From an uncultured Clostridia bacterium (lineage in GTDB: Bacteria > Bacillota > Clostridia > UBA1381): a stretch of DNA of 64,000 nt. Under the pieces are notes generated by a model, which searched no databases, was not told the origin of the DNA, and saw nothing but the letters and a program-made list of their open reading frames with translations. This document shows positions 25,193-31,908 of the stretch, in pieces. The stretch spans positions 186,001 to 250,000 of the forward strand of contig CAKSUM010000001.1 in the NCBI GenBank assembly GCA_934501535.1, read 5' to 3'. A program made the position numbers and the translations under genes. How positions within the stretch are numbered: the stretch's first letter is position 1; every line of letters starts with the position of its first letter.

Positions 25193-25951
25193 TCAGTCGC
25201 TTCCTTTCATAGATAACGTTCTTCCGCCGTCGCATACGTACGTTTGTCCGGTGATAAACCGCGCTTTATCCGACGCCAGAAATTCAACGAGATTTGCTAT
25301 ATCCTCCGCAGTGCATTTTTCGCCCAAAAGATTTGTTTTTGTAGCCCGTTCGATGTCATTCCCCTCATTCGGGCGCATTACAACGCCGGGCGCAACCGCA
25401 TTTACGTTAATTTTATATGGGCCGAGCTCCTTAGCGAGCGATTTTGTCAGCGACATTATTCCGCCCTTTGACGCCGCATAATCGCAGCAGCACAACAGCC
25501 CGTTAATTCCCACGGCAGACGCAAAATTGATGATTTTTCCGCCGGTTCCCTGTTTTATCATTATTCTGGCAGCTGCACGGCTCGCCCAGAATGCGCCGTA
25601 CAGATTTACTTTTAAAACCGTGTCTATGACTCTGTCCTCCTGCTCTACAAGCGGAACGTAGCTGCCTCCGGCAATTCTCGCGCTGCCGCCGGCTACATGC
25701 ACCATTATGTCAAGACTTCCGAAATCCGCCGCCGCTTTTTGAATTGCCTCTTCAATGTCCTTTGAGTCGCTCACATCGGCTGCATATCCTTTAGCATTTC
25801 CTCCTGCTGCAATAACCTTGTCTACGGTCGCTTTTACCGATTTTTCGTTTATATCGGATACCGCGATATTAATACCCGCTTTTGCAAGCGTGATTGCTGT
25901 CTGCGTGCCGATATATCCTCCGGCTCCCGTAATAAATGCTGTTTTGTTCAT
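25193..25951 (-). CDS. Short-chain dehydrogenase/reductase (first of two in the operon)
   Basis: This 252-residue SDR has the cofactor motif TGAGGYIGTQTA, the Asp-type NAD selector SDINEKS, VAGGSA in place of NNAG, the catalytic Ser in INFASAVG and the YAASKGG active-site Tyr/Lys pair, followed by INVNAVAPGVV and a C-terminal VCDGGRT. It oxidises or reduces a hydroxyl on a sugar, polyol or cyclic acid. It overlaps the SGNH gene by an ATGA, so translation is coupled. It is paralogous to the SDR at 27566. Confidence 0.9.
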   Translation of the reverse strand: MNKTAFITGAGGYIGTQTAITLAKAGINIAVSDINEKSVKATVDKVIAAGGNAKGYAADVSDSKDIEEAIQKAAADFGSLDIMVHVAGGSARIAGGSYVPLVEQEDRVIDTVLKVNLYGAFWASRAAARIMIKQGTGGKIINFASAVGINGLLCCCDYAASKGGIMSLTKSLAKELGPYKINVNAVAPGVVMRPNEGNDIERATKTNLLGEKCTAEDIANLVEFLASDKARFITGQTYVCDGGRTLSMKGSD

Positions 25952-26547
25952 GAGTTTACATCCTTTCTGTAATTTTTATAATTTTTTATAATTTCATCCG
26001 CGAGTATGATTGCGCCTTTTTCGTTAAAGTGCGTCCAGTCGGCATAATAGCTTTCATCAAACTGTTTTGCAGCCGAATACAAATCATTAACCTTTACCCC
26101 TAATTTGTTCATCAGTTTTTTCGCCTCATCGTTGTATTTTTCTATTTCGGCATTGCGGCGTTCCCAGCCCGGCGGTGAGTTTTTCTCAATTACGGGTGTC
26201 GTTGCTGCAAAGATTATTTTTGCGTTCGGGAAAAACAGTCTGATTTTTTTGTATACCCTTTCCAGCATATATACGTAACAATCAAGCGGTGTGAGCGGTT
26301 CGTCGCCGTTCAGACGTAAAACGTCCCACAGACCGTTATTCCAGTGAACTAAATCAATTTCGGCAACGTCAACCTGATTTACCCAATCACACAGTCCTCT
26401 TAAGGTGTACTGCGCAAATCTGCAGTTTTCATCCGGCGAATACACATTGCAGCTGCCTTTGAGCTTCTCTCGTACAAAACATTCGTAACCCGGGCTTTTT
26501 ACACTTCCGCACCGTATGGAATCACCGATTAAATACATATTATCCAC
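25948..26547 (-). CDS. Cytoplasmic SGNH/GDSL hydrolase (small-molecule esterase)
   Basis: A 199-residue protein without a signal peptide. SGNH blocks are present: MYLIGDSIRCG (catalytic Ser), a Gly-type block near RFAQYTLRGL, HWNNGLWD (Asn block), and DWTHFNEKG (Asp-His). These enzymes remove acetyl or other acyl groups. Being inside a catabolic operon and in the cytoplasm, it probably deacylates the imported substrate. I chose the GTG at 26547, 9 bases after GGAGG; a TTG at 26553 is too close and an ATG at 26538 too far. It begins 2 bases after the Gfo/Idh stop. Confidence 0.85.
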   Translation of the reverse strand: MDNMYLIGDSIRCGSVKSPGYECFVREKLKGSCNVYSPDENCRFAQYTLRGLCDWVNQVDVAEIDLVHWNNGLWDVLRLNGDEPLTPLDCYVYMLERVYKKIRLFFPNAKIIFAATTPVIEKNSPPGWERRNAEIEKYNDEAKKLMNKLGVKVNDLYSAAKQFDESYYADWTHFNEKGAIILADEIIKNYKNYRKDVNS

Positions 26548-26549
26548 CG

Positions 26550-27539
26550 TCAATTACCTCCCGTTATCCTATAGAGTGTTCTCTGAACTGCAAGTTCGTG
26601 CTCATAAGAATAGGGATTTTTCTTTTCACCGATAACCGATAAATACAAATCCTTTATCATTTCATCATATCTTGAAAGAGTCGGAACGTCTTGCACATCA
26701 ACACTTTCATGCATGTCTGCATAGGCATTTGATACAAAATCGGCGGTTGATTTTATCATTTTTACATCAAGCTCTATCGGCTTTATTTCCACAGTGCCTT
26801 TGCTGCCCATGACGGCAAATCGGCGCATACCCCAACCGTTGACCTCAACCGAAAGTGCTGTAATTTTTGCGATTGCTTTTTCATATTCGAGCACAGCAAA
26901 ATTATTGTCATCTGAATATACATTATCAAAGCCGGTTTGCTTTATAAACGGATATACATTTATAGGTTCGCCGAGTATGCTGACTGCCAGGTCAACCAAA
27001 TGTGAACCGAAAATATACATTGAACCGCCTTTGAAATGCTTCAGCCATTCTCTGTATTCGGACGGATGGTATGTACTCATTTCCGCATCTATCTGATATA
27101 TTTCGCCGAGTTCACCGGATTTTATCATTTCCATACATTTTTGAATTGCAAAGTTGTATCGGTACATGTATCCCATCTGCACGGTGAGATTTTTTTCCTT
27201 TGCGCAATTGAGCATTTTTTCAAACTCCTCAAGCGTTCCGCTTGCAGGCTTGTCGATGTGAACGTGTTTCCCTGAATCAATACACATTTTTGCAGTTTTC
27301 GTCAAATTCCATACGTCACATTCAACCAGTATCACGTCTGATTTTTCAATGATTTCGTCAACGCTTAATCTCGGCAAATTTTTATAACAGGAAAAAGTGC
27401 CTCTTTCTTTAACCCATTCTTCATTCGGTTCGGCATATCCCACTATTTCAAAAAGCTCCGGGAATTTTTGAGCCGCAAGCATTTTGCCTTCGGCATGATT
27501 ATGCCCTATCCCGATTTGCCCTATTTTAATTTTTTTCAT
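26550..27539 (-). CDS. Gfo/Idh/MocA-family oxidoreductase
   Basis: A 329-residue protein with the N-terminal fold IGQIGIGHNHAEGKML and the DKPASGTLEEFEKM segment where the catalytic lysine sits (EKP in most members). The C-terminal domain has GGSMYIFGSHLVDLAVSILGEP, which contains the conserved active-site His. The family oxidises sugars, inositols or their acids with NAD(P). It is third in the catabolic operon, 26 bases after the SDR, and its stop is followed at once by the esterase start. Confidence 0.9.
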   Translation of the reverse strand: MKKIKIGQIGIGHNHAEGKMLAAQKFPELFEIVGYAEPNEEWVKERGTFSCYKNLPRLSVDEIIEKSDVILVECDVWNLTKTAKMCIDSGKHVHIDKPASGTLEEFEKMLNCAKEKNLTVQMGYMYRYNFAIQKCMEMIKSGELGEIYQIDAEMSTYHPSEYREWLKHFKGGSMYIFGSHLVDLAVSILGEPINVYPFIKQTGFDNVYSDDNNFAVLEYEKAIAKITALSVEVNGWGMRRFAVMGSKGTVEIKPIELDVKMIKSTADFVSNAYADMHESVDVQDVPTLSRYDEMIKDLYLSVIGEKKNPYSYEHELAVQRTLYRITGGN

Positions 27540-27565
27540 TTAATCACCGTCCTCATCAGATGAAA

Positions 27566-28309
27566 TTATATACTTCCAGGACCTAATGTTCTCCCGCCGT
27601 CAACTATAAAATTCTGTCCCGTTATGAAATCCTGCGACGCCAAAAACAGTACCGTGTCGGAAATATCTTTCGGCTTTCCTCCGCGTCCGTTCTCTCCGAG
27701 AAACGTCATGTGCGAAAGAGCTGCGCCGTCACGGCCTATCGCTCCGGGTGATACACAGTTTACGCATATGTTATACTCCCCCACTTCCATGGCAAGCGCT
27801 TTAGTCATGCCGATAAGCGCCGCCTTTGCTGCGGAATAATCTACGCGGTCGAACAATCCGCAAATTGCCGAAATTGAGGACATGTTTATTATTTTTCCGC
27901 TTTTTTGTTTAATCATCGGTTTCAAAACCGCTTGTGTGCAGTGAAATGCACCTTTGACATTTGTATCAATAACAAAATCCAGCGTGGATTGCTCGGCATC
28001 TGCAAACCGCGTGAGTTTGTTTAACAGCGCCGCACTTCCTCCGGCATTGTTCACCAAAACATCTATTTTGCCGAATTTTTGCACGGCAGCATCGACATAT
28101 TCAAATATTTTTGCGCGGTCGCGGACATCGCACACTGCCGTCAATACCCCAACGCCCATCTGCGATATTTCCTTTGCGGTATTGTCCGCATTTTCTTTGT
28201 TATAATCACAAACAACTACATTCGCGCCGTTTTTTGCAAAGTCAAGTGCTATTTCCCTGCCGATATTCCGTCCGGCACCGGTCACCATTACGGTTTTTCC
28301 CTTAAACAT
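27566..28309 (-). CDS. Short-chain dehydrogenase/reductase (second of two in the operon)
   Basis: This 247-residue SDR has TGAGRNIGREIA (cofactor), CDYNKEN (NAD selector), NNAGGSA, NMSSISA (catalytic Ser) and YSAAKAAL (Tyr/Lys), then VNCVSPGAIGRDG. It is closest in layout to 3-oxoacyl-reductase-like sugar or polyol dehydrogenases. It starts 12 bases after the dehydroquinase-like gene, with GGGGTG before the ATG. The two SDRs plus the Gfo/Idh enzyme give three redox steps in one operon, suggesting successive oxidation or epimerisation of a ring compound. Confidence 0.9.
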   Translation of the reverse strand: MFKGKTVMVTGAGRNIGREIALDFAKNGANVVVCDYNKENADNTAKEISQMGVGVLTAVCDVRDRAKIFEYVDAAVQKFGKIDVLVNNAGGSAALLNKLTRFADAEQSTLDFVIDTNVKGAFHCTQAVLKPMIKQKSGKIINMSSISAICGLFDRVDYSAAKAALIGMTKALAMEVGEYNICVNCVSPGAIGRDGAALSHMTFLGENGRGGKPKDISDTVLFLASQDFITGQNFIVDGGRTLGPGSI

Positions 28310-28321
28310 TCATGTCACCCC

Positions 28322-29137
28322 TCATATCATTCTTTTTAAGTTGTCTATTGTCGCCCTTACCGTTTTTAAATCGAGCTGTTCCATGGTGCTTCCCCCGTTA
28401 TAGCGGTCAACGCAGAAGATTATGTGCCCTCCCAAAACCGGATTGATAATTCTGGACAAACTTCCTGCGGCACCGTTTACATGATAAGTTACAGCGGTTT
28501 TTACTTCTTTTTTCAGCGCCGTCATTGTTTTAAAGCTTTCGATAAGGTCATTTTCGTCCGCGGCAAATGTTACGATTTTTATGATGTCCGGCTTGCGTTT
28601 TTCCAAAAACAAAGCCAGCTCAACCACCTGCTCGCAGTTCATTGCAATTCCCGGGTGACAGGACAGCAAAACCTCCGCGCCCATCGAATGAACTGTTTCT
28701 ATTAATTCACACTGTTTTGATATTACACCGCTGTCAGTTACGATTTCTTTCGGATTTCCTTTTGTAAAGCTGTACTTGTCTGCACCGCAAAAAGCGTTCT
28801 TTGACTTCGTATCAAACGTATATCCCTGCATGTCAATACCCGCTGCACCGGCAGATACGGCACTCAAAAGGCTTTTTATCCGTTCTTCCTCCGACAGTCC
28901 GAGATCCGACCAATCATATTTTGTGTTATAGTTCAGAGCAAGCACCGGCAATTTCGATGCACCTATGATTGATTTCAGTGCGTTTTCGTCCGCGCTTTCA
29001 ATGCATGACAAATGCAAATCTATCATATCCGCGCCGTCATACATGCAGTTTTTAATTTCCGCAATTGCAGATGAAACATCTTTTTCCCTGATTACGCCTG
29101 CCAACGCAGGAGCCGCAATTTCTGATATTTTCTTCAT
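28322..29137 (-). CDS. Type I 3-dehydroquinate dehydratase-like enzyme (class I aldolase fold)
   Basis: This 271-residue protein matches the AroD barrel along its length. It keeps the catalytic residues: His161 in LLSCHPG (AroD SLHDF), the Schiff-base Lys187 in IIKIVTFA (PKIAVMP) and Arg229 in GSLSRI. The substrate-carboxylate parts differ: the usual ELRxD near the N-terminus is DLHLS (39-44), and the SAPGQ lid is GGSTMEQ. It may therefore dehydrate or cleave a compound other than 3-dehydroquinate. The ATG at 29137 follows CGGAG. It is first in the operon, next to SDR and Gfo/Idh genes, which points to catabolism rather than aromatic biosynthesis. Confidence 0.72.
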   Translation of the reverse strand: MKKISEIAAPALAGVIREKDVSSAIAEIKNCMYDGADMIDLHLSCIESADENALKSIIGASKLPVLALNYNTKYDWSDLGLSEEERIKSLLSAVSAGAAGIDMQGYTFDTKSKNAFCGADKYSFTKGNPKEIVTDSGVISKQCELIETVHSMGAEVLLSCHPGIAMNCEQVVELALFLEKRKPDIIKIVTFAADENDLIESFKTMTALKKEVKTAVTYHVNGAAGSLSRIINPVLGGHIIFCVDRYNGGSTMEQLDLKTVRATIDNLKRMI

Positions 29138-29172
29138 TTTAATCTCCGTTCCGCCGCCGATGGGCTGCATAA

Positions 29173-29201
29173 ATTATAACGCCGGGCGCATGCGCTTTCA
29201 C
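29173..29201 (-). promoter_or_regulatory. Promoter of the seven-gene catabolic operon, probably activator-dependent
   Basis: On the minus strand TATAAT (29178-29173), with only a weak -35 (GTGAAA, 29201-29196) at 17 bases. A perfect GCGCATGCGC palindrome (29186-29195) lies in the spacer. The poor -35 fits AraC-type activation. Confidence 0.5.
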
Positions 29202-29227
29202 GTCACTTCTTCCATGTACATTAAAAC

Positions 29228-29311
29228 AAAAATGAGCTTATATGTAAATAGCATATTTGCACTTTTTTATCATATTTGATACAAAACATTTGACAGAAAA
29301 ATGAGTTTATA
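29228..29311 (+). promoter_or_regulatory. Pair of direct repeats, probable AraC sites
   Basis: AAAAATGAGCTTATA (29228-29242) and AAAAATGAGTTTATA (29297-29311) differ at one base and are 69 bases apart. The first lies upstream of the operon promoter, the second inside the araC-type promoter spacer. Confidence 0.6.
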
Positions 29312-29318
29312 CTATAAT
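29290..29318 (+). promoter_or_regulatory. Promoter of the AraC regulator at 29340
   Basis: Perfect TTGACA (29290-29295), 17 bases, perfect TATAAT (29313-29318), followed by AGAGGTG and the ATG. A repeat covers the spacer, suggesting autorepression. Confidence 0.75.
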
Positions 29319-29339
29319 ATTAATTAAGAGGTGACAAAA

Positions 29340-30119
29340 ATGCACAATGACATTTTATCTGATTTGGTAATAAACAAAATACATTCAATTTCTACAATGT
29401 ATACCGAAAAAAATATCGGTGCAAGAAGAAAAAACAGACCCTTGTGGTCGATTGTGATAAAATATGAGGGCGAAACTCACTATATCTCAAACGGAAAAGA
29501 CCATGTTTCAAATATCAATAATATTACCGTTTTACCGAAAGGCAGCGACTATGACTGGCGCTGTACCGAAGCCGGGCATTTTTCGATAATAGAGTTTGAA
29601 TGTGAAAAATCGTTCCCGGAGGTTTTTACTTTTCCGATAAAAAACGGTGAGTCTTTTCTTAAAACGGTCAGAAGAATGGAAATAGGCAGAACCCTGAAAA
29701 AAAATGCGTACTTACTTGATGAATTAAGGGATTTATACGGGCTTATATCTTCCCTTTTAAAATCCGCCGGGCAGAGATATATCCCGTCCGCGCATGAGCG
29801 GAAAATACTCCCGGCAATCAGATATATCGCCGAAAATTACAGCAAGCATATCCGCAATGACGAGCTGGCGCAGGTTGCCGGGCTGTCCACCGTATATTTC
29901 AGAAAGCTGTTTGCCGAGGTTACGGGAATGTCGCCGATTAACTATATTCAGTCGCTGAAAATGAAAAAGGCTATGGAAATGCTGCAAAGTGATTATTCCG
30001 GCATCACCGGCATTGCATATTCGCTGGGTTATAACAACGTGTATGAATTTTCAAGAAGCTTTAAAAAATACACCGGAAAATCTCCCTCGCAATATGCAAA
30101 GCAATATTTTAAGCAATAA
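29340..30119 (+). CDS. AraC-family transcriptional regulator
   Basis: A 259-residue protein with an N-terminal cupin-like ligand domain (about 1-150) and a C-terminal AraC DNA-binding domain: LAQVAGLSTVYFRKLFAEVTGMSPINYIQ for the first helix-turn-helix and ITGIAYSLGYNNVYEFSRSFKKYTGKSPSQY for the second. The ATG at 29340 follows AGAGGTG. It is divergent from the catabolic operon and is its likely activator. Two near-identical 15-base direct repeats in the shared region are its probable sites. The ligand is unknown, but a sugar or cyclic acid is likely. Confidence 0.9.
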   Translation: MHNDILSDLVINKIHSISTMYTEKNIGARRKNRPLWSIVIKYEGETHYISNGKDHVSNINNITVLPKGSDYDWRCTEAGHFSIIEFECEKSFPEVFTFPIKNGESFLKTVRRMEIGRTLKKNAYLLDELRDLYGLISSLLKSAGQRYIPSAHERKILPAIRYIAENYSKHIRNDELAQVAGLSTVYFRKLFAEVTGMSPINYIQSLKMKKAMEMLQSDYSGITGIAYSLGYNNVYEFSRSFKKYTGKSPSQYAKQYFKQ

Positions 30120-30264
30120 TTTTTATGCTGAAAACATTTTTGTTGTCTCAATATATAATCGGAACACCCTGTATAAGGAAACAGCAACCACGTCGAGTAT
30201 GCAATTCCGCTGCACCCAAATAACAACGTAATGCATTCGTGTCGATATCGCCGCACGGCTTTTA

Positions 30265-30310
30265 CACAAAAAAAGCACCCCCAAAGGTCAAATTCCCTTG
30301 GGGGGTGCAA
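30265..30310 (-). terminator. Rho-independent terminator of the large surface-protein operon
   Basis: On the minus strand GCACCCCCCAAGGG and CCTTTGGGGGTGC pair around a short loop and are followed by seven T. It lies 20 bases after the last gene of the 19-kb operon. Confidence 0.9.
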
Positions 30311-30329
30311 TCTAATTCTTTTACAAAGC

Positions 30330-31799
30330 TTATTCCGTGTACCGAACATATTTGCGCAGCTCCGAGTTGCTTTCAAGCAGCTCAAGCGTCATAAGACGCG
30401 AATAATAATTCGCACCGCGGATATTGATATGCGTGTGGTCATTCTGACCTTGTTTGATATACACGCTGCCGTGTCCCCAAACTTCCGCACTTGCAAAGTC
30501 GAAACCGCCGTCCGCAGAGGAGGCTTTGAGTGTATCGACATGCATTGTATACTTCTTTTGAATGTCCTCCGGATTCGGATTTTCGGCGTCTGCTCTGCCG
30601 TAAATATCCAGGAATGTAACATTCTTATCCGCCGCAGCCTGCTTTGCCGCTTTCAGGATTTCCTGCATTCTGTCGGTTGTCTGAAGCGACGACGCAACAC
30701 GGATAGGCGTTGAAATTACTATTTCCGCACCCTTTGAATGTACATCATCAATCATCTTCTCCAGATTTTTCTTATAGATATGAGCCGGAACATGGTATGA
30801 GTCATTAATACCGAGCGAAACTATAACATAGTCGCCGGCGCTTATGCTGCCCATGACCTCTTTATCCCAGTTTCCGTTGGTACCGTTTAAGAAAGTGCTT
30901 GTTGTAGCACCGCCGTGACCGCAGTTCTTCACGGTTACATATTCCGATTTGAAATAATCGCCGATGTATTCGCCCCAGCCTGCCTGAGGATAATAATTCA
31001 GCTCATACGGCTGACAGGTCGAATCGCCCACTGCATACAGTTTTATCGGCTTCAGCTCGTTTACCGCATATTCGCACAGCGGAACAAAATTGTTTTCACT
31101 GTCCCAGGCGAACGCTTTCAAAAGCGCCGTGTCCTGCGGCAAAGCCTCGTTAAGCTCAAAAGTCTTTTTATACTTCTCGCCCTCATGACCGTATTCAACA
31201 GCCTTGTCGGCGGTTTTTACCATCAGCATTTTACCGTCTGCGTCATAAGCCGCAAGCATAACCTTAAATTCCGAGCCGTAATCACCGTACACATTGTTTA
31301 CAGTGATTGCCGCAACCGGCGCAGTTACTGCCGATGCGGAATATTCACTGCGGTAATCATGCGTATACTCGGTGCCGTCAATCGTACGCGTAAAGGTGTA
31401 CACCGGCAGCTTTGCCGCATCTTTCACGGTTATGAAAGCCGTGCCGTATGCGTCCTCGATACATGCCTCTCCCGAAAGTTTGTTTTCATTCGTTTCCGAA
31501 GTTGTACCCGATATTGATTTGCCGTTATAGTTCACCTTTATGTCATCAAGACTGCCGGCATACTTGAATTTTGAAACAAATTCTCCGTTACTGCCGGGCG
31601 TTGTCTGCTCTGCATAAACAACGCTGCCGTTACTTATCGCGGCAATGGTTACATCGCCGCCCGTTATATTATCAATCTGCCCTTTTACATATACATTCCC
31701 TGTATCGGCATGCCGTACCGCTGTGAAACTGTCAGCGTACACCGAATTGCACATCATCAGTCCGGCGGTAATTGCAGCTGCCATAAATATTTTTTTCAT
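30330..31799 (-). CDS. Secreted rhamnogalacturonan acetylesterase-type SGNH hydrolase (CE12-like)
   Basis: A 489-residue exported protein. After the signal peptide (1-22) comes a small beta module (about 23-100), a second beta module ending in LKAFAWDSENNFVPL (about 150-245), then a CE12-type catalytic domain (about 250-485). It holds LYAVGDSTCQPYELNYYPQAGWGEY (catalytic Ser), the Gly-Asn blocks NCGHGGATTSTF and SLGINDSYH, and HTHINIRGANYYSRL (Asp-less His block typical of CE12). CE12 enzymes remove acetyl groups from galacturonic acid in rhamnogalacturonan I. It has no SLH repeats, so it is secreted freely or bound through its modules. It is the last gene of the surface operon. Confidence 0.88.
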   Translation of the reverse strand: MKKIFMAAAITAGLMMCNSVYADSFTAVRHADTGNVYVKGQIDNITGGDVTIAAISNGSVVYAEQTTPGSNGEFVSKFKYAGSLDDIKVNYNGKSISGTTSETNENKLSGEACIEDAYGTAFITVKDAAKLPVYTFTRTIDGTEYTHDYRSEYSASAVTAPVAAITVNNVYGDYGSEFKVMLAAYDADGKMLMVKTADKAVEYGHEGEKYKKTFELNEALPQDTALLKAFAWDSENNFVPLCEYAVNELKPIKLYAVGDSTCQPYELNYYPQAGWGEYIGDYFKSEYVTVKNCGHGGATTSTFLNGTNGNWDKEVMGSISAGDYVIVSLGINDSYHVPAHIYKKNLEKMIDDVHSKGAEIVISTPIRVASSLQTTDRMQEILKAAKQAAADKNVTFLDIYGRADAENPNPEDIQKKYTMHVDTLKASSADGGFDFASAEVWGHGSVYIKQGQNDHTHINIRGANYYSRLMTLELLESNSELRKYVRYTE

Positions 31800-31831
31800 A
31801 TCTTATCCTTTCATTAACTTTATTCAAAAAC

Positions 31832-31876
31832 GTGACGCACCGGTGCAGCGCCCGAAAGCGCCGCACCGCAGTCACA
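31832..31876 (-). terminator. Internal hairpin, possible partial terminator within the operon
   Basis: On the minus strand a long imperfect stem (GTGAC-GCGGTGC-GGCGC against GCGC-GCACC-GCGTCAC) is followed by GTTTTTG, 30-80 bases before the acetylesterase start. It may lower expression of the last gene or protect upstream mRNA. Confidence 0.6.
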
Positions 31877-31908
31877 CTTTTTGGATAAAAGATACATGCA
31901 ATTAATAA

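Noticed and set aside
30120..30264. Gene or RNA in the gap after the AraC regulator
   Set aside because: I see no start signals, family motifs or tRNA-like fold; only the terminator of the opposite operon follows.
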